A stretch of 64,000 nucleotides of DNA from Nocardioides sp. Soil797 (GTDB lineage: Bacteria > Actinomycetota > Actinomycetes > Propionibacteriales > Nocardioidaceae), in assembly GCA_001429555.1 (NCBI GenBank), contig LMSR01000017.1, positions 248,001 to 312,000 of the forward strand, written 5' to 3'. Positions 16,351-24,409 of this stretch are shown here, piece after piece. Numbering within the stretch: position 1 is the stretch's first letter; every line of letters begins with the position of its first letter. The notes beneath the pieces were generated by a model. It was not told where the DNA came from, made no database searches, and worked only from the letters and a program-made list of their open reading frames with translations. The position numbers and the translations under genes are program-made.

Positions 16351-17873
16351 GCGGGGTCCTCCTGGAGTCCAGAGCTGGTGGGCAGTGTGATCACGAAGCA
16401 TGCGCCGGGCGGGTCGGCATCCTCGACGTGGACGGTGCCGTGGTGGGCCTCGACGACCGCACGCACGATCGACAGGCCCAGGCCGAACCCCTCGTCGCCG
16501 GGAAGGACCGTGCCCCGGGCGAACCGGTCGAAGATCAGCTCGCGGTGCTCGGTGGCGACCCCGTGCCCGGTGTCGCGCACCCAGATCCGCACCCGGTCGC
16601 CGTCGTCGACGGAGCCGATCGCCACCGTGTCTCCGGGCAAGGTGTGCTTGACCGCGTTGTCGGCCAGCTGCAGCAACACCTGGGTGATCCGTTGCTCGTC
16701 GAGATCCGCCGGCCGGGTGGCGCGGCTCTCGTCGACCCAGTCCCGCACGCCGAGGGCCCGCGCCTTGGCCAGCACCGTCCCGACCAGCGTCGGCACATCG
16801 GTGGGCCGGGGGGTGACGAAGTCGGGTCGGGCACTCTTGCTGAGCAGGATCAGGTCGCCGACGAGTCGTGACATCCGGTCGACCTCGTCGAGCAGGAGGG
16901 CGCGCGTTTCGGCGACCTCGGCCGGATCCTCGGCATCGAGCAGCTCGAGGTGGCCCTGCAGGACCGTCAGCGGAGTCTTGAGCTCGTGTCCGGCCGCGTC
17001 GAGGAACTGGCGTTGGTGGGTGAAGGACGCCTCCAGGCGCGCCAACATGTCGTTGACCGTGCGGGTGAGGGCGGTGATGTCGTCGTTGCCGGTCTCGGTG
17101 AGGCGACGGGTCAGGTCGCTGCCGCTGATCTCGCGGGCGGTCTCGTTCATCTCACGCAGTGGGGCCAACAGCCTGCCCGCCTGCCACGCCGCCAGTGCGG
17201 TGATCAGGCCGAGGGAGAGCAGCGAGACGATGGCGTAGGTGCGGATCAGCTGGTTGAGCTCGTCGCGGGAGTCCTCGAGGAAGGTCACCACGACCAGGGC
17301 CCCGTCGGAGTTGCGGCCGGTGATCGGCTGCACGGTGACCATGAGTTCACCGAACCCCGAGTCCAGGTGCTCCTCACCGCCGGTGGCGAGGAGCTTGCGC
17401 ACTACGCGGGCGAACTCGTCGGTCTCGGCGAACTCGCGGTGGCGTGAGGTGGAGACATACACCGGCCGGTCGGAGGTCCAGGCGACGAACAGCTCGTCAT
17501 CACCGGGGACGTTGCGTTCGAGGAAGACGCGCAGCAGGTCACGCACCGATGCGAAGCCCTCCTGGCCGGCGCCGGACGCCGAGGATCCCGGGCCGGCCTT
17601 CTGCAGGGTCCGGAACTCGGCGATCTCCTGGTCGGCCTGGCGTTGCGCGGCACCCTCGAGGCGGGCCGACTCGAGGGCATAGATGATGGCACCCGCGGAC
17701 GCCAGGGCGAGGGCGACCAGCAGCGCGACGGCAGCGATGATGCGCACGCGCACGGAGACGCCCGACGAGCGTCGGGCGTCCGGGTTGTGGTCCGCAGGGC
17801 TGCGCAGGCGGGGCCAGGTACGGCGGTGGCCCGTGCGCTGCGGCCTCGTGCGGCGAGGTCGGATCGAGGTCAT
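16335..17873 (-). CDS. sensor histidine kinase
   Basis: Membrane sensor partner of the response regulator. It has two transmembrane segments (about 44-66 and 210-230) around an extracytoplasmic region of about 140 residues. A HAMP segment follows, then the H-box FLDAAGHELKTPLTVLQ, N-box (LADNAVKHT), and G-boxes (VRDTGHGV, GFGLGLSIV). With the ATG at 17873 it has 512 residues. The first 40 are Arg-rich and may be untranslated; a GTG at 17753 just before the first membrane segment is an alternative start. The gene order kinase then regulator is less common than the reverse. Confidence 0.9.
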   Translation of the reverse strand: MTSIRPRRTRPQRTGHRRTWPRLRSPADHNPDARRSSGVSVRVRIIAAVALLVALALASAGAIIYALESARLEGAAQRQADQEIAEFRTLQKAGPGSSASGAGQEGFASVRDLLRVFLERNVPGDDELFVAWTSDRPVYVSTSRHREFAETDEFARVVRKLLATGGEEHLDSGFGELMVTVQPITGRNSDGALVVVTFLEDSRDELNQLIRTYAIVSLLSLGLITALAAWQAGRLLAPLREMNETAREISGSDLTRRLTETGNDDITALTRTVNDMLARLEASFTHQRQFLDAAGHELKTPLTVLQGHLELLDAEDPAEVAETRALLLDEVDRMSRLVGDLILLSKSARPDFVTPRPTDVPTLVGTVLAKARALGVRDWVDESRATRPADLDEQRITQVLLQLADNAVKHTLPGDTVAIGSVDDGDRVRIWVRDTGHGVATEHRELIFDRFARGTVLPGDEGFGLGLSIVRAVVEAHHGTVHVEDADPPGACFVITLPTSSGLQEDPAWPAS

Positions 17874-17894
17874 CCCACCTCGCCCACGGCGGTG

Positions 17895-18245
17895 TCAGTC
17901 GTCGTCATCGGGACCATCGTCGTGGTCGTCGTCAGGGTCGTCGCGGTCGCGGCCGTCGTCATCGTCGTCGTCATCGAGGTCGTCGGGGCGCACCGTGATC
18001 GTGTCGGGCCCGTCGTCATCGTCATCGTCGTCGTCCGACCCCGCCGTGTGGCGCGGTGTCCTGGTCGGGTCCTTGGTGGGCTTCTTGCTGGGTCCGTCGG
18101 TGGTGGGCGAGGTGGACTGCTCGACGATCCGGATCGGTGCCCGGTCGCCGGGCTCGTCGCCGGCAGCGGCCAGCGCCCCCGCGACGTACGCCGCCATCGG
18201 CAGCGCCAGTGCGAGCCCGATGATGGCCATCCACGTCTTCGTCAT
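17895..18245 (-). CDS. small exported protein with two Asp runs
   Basis: Unrecognised family. The 116 residues begin MTKTWMAIIGLALALPMAAYVAGALAAAG, a good signal or anchor segment. A Thr/Pro/Lys linker follows, then an extremely acidic tail with runs of eight and seven Asp, ending GPDDDD. The tail is probably disordered and outside the membrane, where it could bind Ca2+ or other cations. It ends 21 bp before the histidine kinase start on the same strand, so it is probably the first gene of that operon. An alternative ATG lies 12 bp upstream (18257). Confidence 0.7.
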   Translation of the reverse strand: MTKTWMAIIGLALALPMAAYVAGALAAAGDEPGDRAPIRIVEQSTSPTTDGPSKKPTKDPTRTPRHTAGSDDDDDDDDGPDTITVRPDDLDDDDDDDGRDRDDPDDDHDDGPDDDD

Positions 18246-18302
18246 GCGCCCAAGCATTCCGCAGCCTCGTGGTGAGTCGATGAGATGGACATGAGAGAGC
18301 CC

Positions 18303-18767
18303 TCATCCAGCCGTGGGGCGGGACTGCTGCCACTCGGAGTAGAGACGGGGGAGAGCCTCGGTCATGAAGCTGAAGAAGTCGCGCGTCTCGTCGACCCGAT
18401 CGGCGGCCAGACCGGAGACGGCTCCCTCGGCCAGGGCCTTGTCGAGCACGGCGACCATCGCCGCGTATCCCTCGATCTCCATGGTGACCGGCCCGAGCCA
18501 CATGTCGCCGCCGATGGAGAAGCGGTCGACACGCTCGCCGGCCTCGCGGCGACGGTGGATCAGCCGGATCCTGGAGAGGAAGTTCACCGCCCCGCTGATC
18601 GCGGCGGGGCTGACCTTGAGCGTGGTGGCGAGCTCGCGGGCGGTCAGGTCGGGACCGTCGGCGCAGAGCAGTGCGGCGAAGACCCGTGACGGCATTCGTG
18701 GGAACCCCATGCCGCTCAGCATCGCGGCAAGGTCCTCCACGAAGCGGGCGCTGGCGTCGTCACTCAT
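18303..18767 (-). CDS. GbsR/MarR-like transcriptional regulator
   Basis: Winged-helix regulator of 154 residues: helix-turn-helix ARELATTLKVSPAAISGAVNFL (about 44-65) with the wing IRLIHRRREAGERVDRFSI, followed by a helical dimerisation part. It is divergent from the ABC exporter at 18841 with 73 bp between the starts. A perfect TTCACAA/TTGTGAA palindrome lies in that gap, so it most likely represses the exporter and perhaps itself. TAGACT ends 6 nt before its ATG, indicating a leaderless mRNA. Confidence 0.85.
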   Translation of the reverse strand: MSDDASARFVEDLAAMLSGMGFPRMPSRVFAALLCADGPDLTARELATTLKVSPAAISGAVNFLSRIRLIHRRREAGERVDRFSIGGDMWLGPVTMEIEGYAAMVAVLDKALAEGAVSGLAADRVDETRDFFSFMTEALPRLYSEWQQSRPTAG

Positions 18768-18773
18768 GGTGGC

Positions 18774-18779
18774 AGTCTA
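18774..18779 (-). promoter_or_regulatory. -10-like element of the GbsR-like gene
   Basis: TAGACT on the minus strand ends exactly 6 nt before the ATG at 18767. No Shine-Dalgarno is present. Confidence 0.5.
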
Positions 18780-18805
18780 GACGAGACTTCATGGAATTTG
18801 GATAG

Positions 18806-18821
18806 TTCACAATTTTGTGAA
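18806..18821. promoter_or_regulatory. perfect operator palindrome between regulator and ABC exporter
   Basis: TTCACAA-TT-TTGTGAA, a perfect 7-2-7 inverted repeat in an A/T-rich patch. It ends 7 bp before the exporter's -10-like TACCGT, so a bound repressor would cover the -35/spacer region of the exporter promoter. Confidence 0.7.
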
Positions 18822-18828
18822 TTCGGAG

Positions 18829-18834
18829 TACCGT
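18829..18834 (+). promoter_or_regulatory. -10-like element of the ABC exporter
   Basis: TACCGT ends 6 nt before the ATG at 18841; no ribosome site is visible. Confidence 0.5.
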
Positions 18835-18840
18835 CGGGGC

Positions 18841-19761
18841 ATGGGCAACGTCATCGACATCGCCGAGCTCGTGAAGAGGTTCGGCGCCACCACGGCCCTC
18901 GACGGCCTCGACCTGAGCGTGGCTCGTGGGGAGGTGCACGGCTTCCTGGGGCCGAACGGAGCCGGCAAGTCGACCACGATCCGGGTCCTGCTGGGGCTGC
19001 TGCGAGCCGACGCCGGAACTGTGTCACTGCTGGGTGGCGACCCCTGGTCCGAGGCCGCCCAGCTCCATCGCCGCCTGGCCTACGTGCCGGGCGACGTGAA
19101 CCTGTGGCCGAACCTCTCCGGCGGAGAGGTCATCGACCTGCTCGGCCGGCTGCGCGGTGGTCTCGACGAGAAGCGCAGGGCAGACCTGCTCGAGCGCTTC
19201 GAGCTGGACCCGACCAAGAAGGGCCGCACCTACTCCAAGGGCAACCGGCAGAAGGTGGCGCTGGTCGCCGCGTTGTCCTCCGATGTCGAGCTGCTGATGC
19301 TCGACGAGCCGACCTCAGGCCTCGACCCGATCATGGAGTCGGTCTTCCAGGCCTGCATCGACGAGTTCCGTGCGGACGGTCGCAGTGTCCTGCTCTCCAG
19401 CCACATCCTGGCCGAGGTCGAACGGCTCTGTGACCGGGTCAGCATCATCCGAGCCGGCCGGGTGGTCGAGTCCGGCACGCTGGCCGACCTGCGGCACCTG
19501 ACGCGTACGGCGGTCTCGGCCCAGCTCGCCACTGACCCGGTCGGTCTCGACACCCTCGAGGGCATCCACGGCCTGGTCGTCGAGGGCAGTCGCGCCGAGT
19601 TCGAGGTCGACTCGGCCAGGCTCGGCGACGCCCTGGGCCGGCTGGGCGAGTTCGGCATCCTCACCCTGACGAGTCAGCCGCCCACCCTGGAGGAGCTCTT
19701 CCTGCGCCACTACGGTGACGAGGTCGACGCGTCCGGGGCTCCGGTGGAGGTCGATCGGTGA
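18841..19761 (+). CDS. ABC transporter ATP-binding protein
   Basis: Energises the permease encoded next. The 306-residue protein has Walker [10 protein letters not shown], a signature reading [11 protein letters not shown] in place of LSGGQ, Walker [13 protein letters not shown] and the switch His in [14 protein letters not shown]-terminal extension of about 90 residues follows, as in exporters of drugs or antibiotics. The ATG at 18841 fits the -10 spacing better than one at 18817, which falls within the operator. It ends in a GTGA overlap with the permease gene. Substrate is unknown, but the adjacent repressor suggests ligand-induced efflux. Confidence 0.9.
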   Translation: MGNVIDIAELVKRFGATTALDGLDLSVARGEVHGFLGPNGAGKSTTIRVLLGLLRADAGTVSLLGGDPWSEAAQLHRRLAYVPGDVNLWPNLSGGEVIDLLGRLRGGLDEKRRADLLERFELDPTKKGRTYSKGNRQKVALVAALSSDVELLMLDEPTSGLDPIMESVFQACIDEFRADGRSVLLSSHILAEVERLCDRVSIIRAGRVVESGTLADLRHLTRTAVSAQLATDPVGLDTLEGIHGLVVEGSRAEFEVDSARLGDALGRLGEFGILTLTSQPPTLEELFLRHYGDEVDASGAPVEVDR

Positions 19762-21353
19762 GAGCCGTGACGGGCGCCGGCATCCTGCTGCGCACCTTCC
19801 TGGCCCGGGACCTGCTCGCCGTCGTCTGCTGGACGGCGGGGATCACGTTGCTCTACTGGTCGCAGGCGATCAGCGTCGACGGGCTCTACGCCTCCCAGGC
19901 AGAGTTCGACAAGGCCGCTGCCAGCATGGAGCAGAACGCCGCCTTCATCGCGATGGCCGGCCCGGCTCGTGCGCTGAACACCACCGGGGGACAGGTTGCC
20001 TGGCAGGCCACCGCCTTCGGCGCGGTCCTCGTCGGGCTGATGAGCATGTTCCTCATCGGACGCCACACCCGCGTCGAGGAGGAGACCGGGCGTGACGAGC
20101 TGGTCCGCTCCGGGGCGATCGGTCGACACGCGCCGATGACCGCCGCACTGGCCGTCACCCTGCTGGCCAACCTGGTCGTCGCCCTGGTCACCACGGGTGC
20201 TTTGCTCGGCTACGGCTTGCCGGCAGCCGGGTCGTGGGCGATCGGCCTCGGCCTGTTCCTGGTCGGTGCATGCTTCACCGGCGTCGCCCTGGTCGCGGCC
20301 CAGCTCACCCAGGGCGCCCGCGCCATGTACGGCATCGTCGGCGCAGTCCTCGGTGCCTCCTACGCGTTGCGTGCCATCGGTGACGTCACCGACAACGGGC
20401 TCTCCTGGCTGTCGCCGATCGGTTGCTACCAGGCCATGCGTCCCTACGCCGACGAGCGCTGGTGGCCGGCGTTGCTGCTCCTGGCCGTGGCCGTGGTGAC
20501 GGTCTGCACGGCGTACGCCGTGTTCGGACGCCGTGACATCGGCTCCGGAGTCTTCTCCGCCCGCCCCGGTCAGCCCCGTGCCTCCGGTGACCTGGTCGGC
20601 TGGGGCCACGCGGGCGCGCTGGGCCTGGCCTGGCGGCTGCACCGCGGCAGCCTGATCGGCTGGACCCTCGGGATGTTCCTCGGCGGGCTCGGCTACGGCA
20701 CGGTCGGCAACGACGTCGGTGACCTCCTCGGCGACTCCGAGGCCACCCGCGACGTGCTGGCGGCCGGCGCCGCCGACCTGGTCGACGGCTTCTACGGTGC
20801 CGCGGGACTGATGCTGGTCCTGATCACCGGTGGGTACGCCGTCTCGGCGGCGTTGCGTGCCCGTGGCGAGGAGGACGCCGGACGCGTCGAGGCGCTGCTG
20901 TCGACCGGGCTGTCCCGCACGAGCTGGTTCCTGGCCCACACCGCCATCACCGTGCTCGGCACCGTGGTGATCGTGATCGCCTCGGGCATCGGGCTCGGCA
21001 GCGGCTACGCACTGGTCACGGGCGAGTGGGGTGACGTCGCTCGACTGGGCGCAGCACCCGTCTCGGCGGGCGCCGGACTGCTGGTGCTGATCGGGCTGGG
21101 CGTGCTGCTGGTCGGTGTGCTGCCGCGATGGGCGGGCCTGGCCTGGCTCGGGCTCGGATTCTGTGTCGTGGTGATGTTCTTCGGCCAGCTGCTGAAGTTC
21201 CCCGACTGGCTGGTGGACCTCTCGCCCTTCTCCCACCTGGCCCTGGTGCCGGCACAGTCCTTCGACCTCGTGCCGTACGCCGTCGTGCTCCTCATCGGCG
21301 CCTCGTTGCTGGTGGCCGGGGTGGTCGGCCTGCGGCGACGGGACCTGCACTGA
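19758..21353 (+). CDS. ABC exporter permease, about 12 membrane segments
   Basis: Membrane partner of the ATPase. The 531-residue protein seems to be a tandem of two six-helix halves: hydrophobic blocks at about 15-35, 90-110, 135-240 and again at about 290-525. This matches the fused ABC-2 permeases of actinobacterial multidrug or antibiotic exporters. GTG start overlapping the ATPase stop shows coupling. No periplasmic domain is evident. Confidence 0.85.
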   Translation: MRAVTGAGILLRTFLARDLLAVVCWTAGITLLYWSQAISVDGLYASQAEFDKAAASMEQNAAFIAMAGPARALNTTGGQVAWQATAFGAVLVGLMSMFLIGRHTRVEEETGRDELVRSGAIGRHAPMTAALAVTLLANLVVALVTTGALLGYGLPAAGSWAIGLGLFLVGACFTGVALVAAQLTQGARAMYGIVGAVLGASYALRAIGDVTDNGLSWLSPIGCYQAMRPYADERWWPALLLLAVAVVTVCTAYAVFGRRDIGSGVFSARPGQPRASGDLVGWGHAGALGLAWRLHRGSLIGWTLGMFLGGLGYGTVGNDVGDLLGDSEATRDVLAAGAADLVDGFYGAAGLMLVLITGGYAVSAALRARGEEDAGRVEALLSTGLSRTSWFLAHTAITVLGTVVIVIASGIGLGSGYALVTGEWGDVARLGAAPVSAGAGLLVLIGLGVLLVGVLPRWAGLAWLGLGFCVVVMFFGQLLKFPDWLVDLSPFSHLALVPAQSFDLVPYAVVLLIGASLLVAGVVGLRRRDLH

Positions 21354-21411
21354 TCACGCGCGCCACGCGCGCCGGGTGCGGGACACACGACGAACTTTCG
21401 GTGACGCCCAC

Positions 21412-21417
21412 TAGCCT
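21412..21417 (+). promoter_or_regulatory. -10-like element of the Nif3 gene
   Basis: TAGCCT ends 6 nt before the ATG at 21424, the leaderless layout. Confidence 0.5.
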
Positions 21418-21423
21418 GAGGGC

Positions 21424-22542
21424 ATGACGACATTGGGTGAGGTGGTCGACCTCCTGCACAGCTGGTATCCGCCGCAGACCGCGGACTCCTGGGACGCCGT
21501 CGGCCTGGTGCACGGCGACCCGAGCGCCACGGTCAAGAAGGTGATGTTCGCCGTCGATCCCACGGAACAGGTGGCCAAGGAAGCGGTTGCCTGGGGTGCT
21601 GACCTGCTGGTCTGCCACCACCCGTTGTTCCTGAAGCCGGTGCACGGTTTCGCGGCCACCACTGCCAAGGGCCGCACGATGGCGGCCCTGGTCAAGGGTG
21701 ACTGTGCGCTGCTCACCGCCCACACCAACGCGGACCAGGCGGAGTCGGGAGTCTCCGAGGCTCTCGCCTCCGCGCTGGGCCTGCAGGACCTCACCCCGAT
21801 CGTGGCTGCACCCGCCGAGCCGCTCGACAAGATCGTCGTCTTCGTGCCGGCCGACGCCGCCGCCCCGGTGCGCGCGGCGATCGCCGACGCGGGTGCTGGC
21901 GCCATCGGCAACTACGACCACTGCACCTTCAGCACCGACGGGCAGGGCCGGTTCCGTCCCCTCGAGGGTGCCGAGCCCACGATCGGGAACGTCGGCGACA
22001 TCGCGCTCGTCGACGAACAACGCATCGAGGCCGTGATGCCACGTCATCGGCGTGCGGCCGTGGTCGAGGCGATGCTGGCCAACCACCCCTACGAGACGCC
22101 GGCACACGACGTGTTCGAGCTGGCCGACGCCGGCCAGGTCAGCACCGGCACCGGGCGCATCGGCACCATCGAGGAGACCACCTTGCGCGACTTCGCCCAG
22201 GTCGTCGCCGAGGTCCTGCCCGAGACCGAGCAGGGGGTGCGCGTGGGCGGTGACCCGGATCGCGTCGTACGCCGGGTGGCGGTGTGCGGGGGAGCCGGCG
22301 ACTTCCTGCTCGAGCAGCTGGCCGGTGCCGACGTCGACGTCTACCTGACCAGCGACCTGCGCCACCATCCCGCTGCCGAGTTCCTCGAGAAGGACGGCCC
22401 GGCACTGATCGACGTCGCCCACTGGGCGGCGGAGTCGACCTGGCTTCCGGTGGTCCAGTCGCGGCTGGCCGAAGCGCTGGGGGATACGGTGGACTCCCGT
22501 GTGAGCGAGGTTCGCACGGACCCCTGGACATTCCGCATCTGA
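21424..22542 (+). CDS. Nif3-like dinuclear metal-centre protein (DUF34)
   Basis: Widely conserved protein that forms a hexameric ring with a two-metal site; the cellular role is unsettled, and GTP cyclohydrolase-like and metal-handling functions have been proposed. The 372 residues include the metal motifs VCHHPLFLKP and LTAHTNAD, and the C-terminal ALIDVAHWAAE. An inserted domain (about 130-240) is as in the longer Gram-positive forms. It starts a three-gene set with the zinc-ribbon protein and phosphatase, equivalent to Rv2230c-Rv2228c. Confidence 0.9.
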   Translation: MTTLGEVVDLLHSWYPPQTADSWDAVGLVHGDPSATVKKVMFAVDPTEQVAKEAVAWGADLLVCHHPLFLKPVHGFAATTAKGRTMAALVKGDCALLTAHTNADQAESGVSEALASALGLQDLTPIVAAPAEPLDKIVVFVPADAAAPVRAAIADAGAGAIGNYDHCTFSTDGQGRFRPLEGAEPTIGNVGDIALVDEQRIEAVMPRHRRAAVVEAMLANHPYETPAHDVFELADAGQVSTGTGRIGTIEETTLRDFAQVVAEVLPETEQGVRVGGDPDRVVRRVAVCGGAGDFLLEQLAGADVDVYLTSDLRHHPAAEFLEKDGPALIDVAHWAAESTWLPVVQSRLAEALGDTVDSRVSEVRTDPWTFRI

Positions 22543-22552
22543 GGAGCCCACG

Positions 22553-23293
22553 CTGAAAGCCGATCCGTCCGCCCAACTGAAGTTGCTCGAGGTCGCCGAG
22601 CTCGACTCACGCCTCAACCAGTTGCGCCACCAGCTGTCCTCGTTGCCCGAGATCCGTGAGATCGCGGCCATCGAGTCGACCCAGCGTGCCCTCAACGACC
22701 GCGTCCGTGACGCCCGGATCCTGGTCGACGACCTGACCCGTGAGCAGAAGAAGGCCGATCGGGACGTCGAGCAGGTCAAGACTCGTCGTGAGCGCGACCG
22801 CGGCCGGGTCGACCAGGGGCTGATCACCAACCCCAAGGACCTGCAGCGGATGAACCACGAGCTGGAGTCCCTCAACCGTCGCATCTCCGACCTCGAGGAC
22901 ACCGAGCTCGAGGTGATGGAGAAGCTCGAGGAGGCGCAGGCCGAGCTCACCCGCTCCGAGGCCGAGGAGGTCGCGGTCGTGGAGAAGCTCACCGCTCTCG
23001 CTGCGTCACGCGACGAGAAGGCTGGCGAGGCCGGGGTCGCCCTGAAGAGCGTGACCGCCGAGCGTGAGACCGCGGTCGGGAGCCTGCCGGAGGATCTGCT
23101 CGCTCTCTACGAGCGGATCCGCGAGAAGCAGGGCGTCGGCGCTGCCGCGCTCCGGGCCCGTCAGTGTGGTGGCTGCAACATGCGCCTCAACGCTGCCGAC
23201 CTGGCCGTGATCGCCAAGGCCCCTGACGATGACGTGCTGCGCTGCGAGGAGTGCTCGCGGATCCTGGTCCGCACCAGCGAGTCCGGGCTGTGA
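22553..23293 (+). CDS. coiled-coil protein with C4 zinc ribbon
   Basis: Cytoplasmic protein of 246 residues: a long antiparallel coiled coil (about 10-185) and a zinc ribbon, CGGCNMRL...RCEECSRILV. The family (Rv2229c-like) has no proven function but is tied to Nif3 genes. I propose a CTG start at 22553, because GAGGAG sits 6 nt upstream and the peptide KADPSAQLKLLEV continues the family N-terminus. The next in-frame candidate, TTG at 22583, has no comparable ribosome site. The stop overlaps the phosphatase start (GTGA). Confidence 0.85.
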   Translation: MKADPSAQLKLLEVAELDSRLNQLRHQLSSLPEIREIAAIESTQRALNDRVRDARILVDDLTREQKKADRDVEQVKTRRERDRGRVDQGLITNPKDLQRMNHELESLNRRISDLEDTELEVMEKLEEAQAELTRSEAEEVAVVEKLTALAASRDEKAGEAGVALKSVTAERETAVGSLPEDLLALYERIREKQGVGAAALRARQCGGCNMRLNAADLAVIAKAPDDDVLRCEECSRILVRTSESGL

Positions 23294-24084
23294 CCCAGCC
23301 TCCGGGCAGCGACTTCCCGGGCTCCCAGCAGCCCGACTCCCTGATCGAAGAGGTCGAGGATCCAGAGCAGTCGCCGGCGACTCGGGACGCTGGCCACCGC
23401 GGCTGGTCGGGCCCGGGTGGTCCGCCGACGACGGTGATCCTGGTGCGGCACGGGGTCACTGCGCACACGGTGCACAAGCGTTTCTCCGGTGGCCTGGCCA
23501 GCTCCAACCCGGCTCTCAGCGACGAGGGACGCGAGCAGGTGGCCGCGGCTGCGGCCTGGCTGAAGCCGATGGCCGCCGACATCGATGCGGTGATCGCCTC
23601 ACCCGTACGCCGCACCATGGAGTCGGCCGAGATCATCGCGGCCGAGCTCGGCCACGAGATCGAGGTCGAGCCCGGGTTCGCCGAGATGGAGTTCGGCACC
23701 TGGGACGGGTTGACCTTCGCGGAGGTCGCCGAGAAGCACAAGGACGAGCTCGACGCCTGGTTGGGTTCCCTCGACGCGGCGCCCGGTGGCGGCGAGTCGT
23801 TCCGAGCGGTCCAGGCCCGGGTGCTGGCCGGCCTCGACCGGCTGTTGGCCGATCACGCCGGGAAGACGGTGGTGGTGGTCAGTCACGTCACCCCGATCAA
23901 GACCTTGGTCTCCCACGTCGTCGGCGCTCCGCTCGAGGCGGTCTACCGGATGGAGCTCACGCCCGCGTCGGTCACCGTGCTCTCGTTCTTCGACGGTGGT
24001 CGCGATGGTGACGAGCTGATGGGGTCGATGCGGCTCTACAACGCGCGACCCGGAGCCGACGTACTCCCACCGTCGCGGCTGTGA
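23290..24084 (+). CDS. histidine phosphatase, without the RNase H domain of its relatives
   Basis: Phosphoglycerate-mutase-like phosphatase. It has VILVRHGVTAHT with the phospho-His, SPVRRTMESAEII, EMEFGTWDGLTF and VVVSHVTPIK. The 264 residues comprise a charged, Pro/Gly-rich N-terminal tail of about 55 residues and the phosphatase domain. In mycobacteria the protein in this position (Rv2228c) is an RNase HI/acid phosphatase fusion; here the RNase H part is absent and only the tail remains. GTG start overlaps the preceding stop. The final codons (GSMRLYNARPG) are partly repeated in the DNA 129 bp downstream. Confidence 0.88.
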   Translation: MTQPPGSDFPGSQQPDSLIEEVEDPEQSPATRDAGHRGWSGPGGPPTTVILVRHGVTAHTVHKRFSGGLASSNPALSDEGREQVAAAAAWLKPMAADIDAVIASPVRRTMESAEIIAAELGHEIEVEPGFAEMEFGTWDGLTFAEVAEKHKDELDAWLGSLDAAPGGGESFRAVQARVLAGLDRLLADHAGKTVVVVSHVTPIKTLVSHVVGAPLEAVYRMELTPASVTVLSFFDGGRDGDELMGSMRLYNARPGADVLPPSRL

Positions 24085-24149
24085 GCGGTCCCGTCCGGGT
24101 CGTGGTCTCGACGGGCGCTCGCCGGATCTCTCGGCTCGCCACCGGGGGC

Positions 24150-24185
24150 GGGCTCGATGCGGCTCTCCAACGCGCGTCCCGGAAC
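24150..24185 (+). repeat. degenerate duplicate of the phosphatase gene end
   Basis: About 35 bp nearly identical to 24021-24056: both contain TCGATGCGGCTCT, CAACGCGCG and CCCGGA, with roughly four differences. The downstream copy is not in a coding frame. Confidence 0.7.
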
Positions 24186-24224
24186 GGGGGCTCGCTGCTT
24201 GACCCGTGGCAAGTGGGTGCTTCC

Positions 24225-24278
24225 GCGTTGAACGACCGTTCGATCAACACCGGTTTTGATCGAACGGTCGTTCAACGC
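24225..24278. repeat. perfect 23-bp inverted repeat with 8-nt loop
   Basis: Left arm 24225-24247 (begins GCGTTGAACGACC), loop CACCGGTT, right arm 24256-24278 (ends GGTCGTTCAACGC). Every base pairs. Each arm is itself a loose palindrome of TTGA...TCAA type. No T-run follows on either strand. It could be a bidirectional terminator for the convergent genes, a pair of repressor sites or a mobile palindromic element. Confidence 0.85.
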
Positions 24279-24304
24279 ACGCCGAGATGTCTCCCGGTGA
24301 GTTC

Positions 24305-24404
24305 GATCGGCCCGGTTGGTCTGATCGGCCCGGTTGGTTTGATCGGCCCGGTTGGTCTGATCGGCCCGGTTGGTTTGATCGGCCCGGTTGGTCTGATCGG
24401 CCCG
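24305..24404. repeat. 18-bp tandem repeat, five full copies and a partial
   Basis: Unit GATCGGCCCGGTTGGTYT. Copies start at 24305, 24323, 24341, 24359, 24377 and 24395 (partial). The Y alternates C, T, C, T, C, showing a 36-bp higher-order unit that grew by duplication. It ends 6 bp before the yaaA stop codon. Confidence 0.95.
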
Positions 24405-24409
24405 GGGGC

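Larger units (their letters stand above)
24085..24409. other. repeat-rich non-coding gap
   Basis: No credible gene. It contains a degenerate second copy of the phosphatase gene end (24150-24185, matching 24021-24056), a perfect 23-bp inverted repeat (24225-24278) and an 18-bp tandem repeat (24305-24404). It separates the phosphatase (plus) from yaaA (minus), so it is a convergent-end spacer. The stacking of three repeat types suggests a hotspot of slippage or a past insertion. Confidence 0.75.

Noticed and set aside
24225..24278. Second insertion-sequence end.
   Set aside because: Although the inverted repeat is perfect, the arms are only 8 bp apart, with no transposase or target duplication around them.
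24305..24404. Possible CRISPR array.
   Set aside because: The units abut each other with no spacers, and there are no cas genes in the window.
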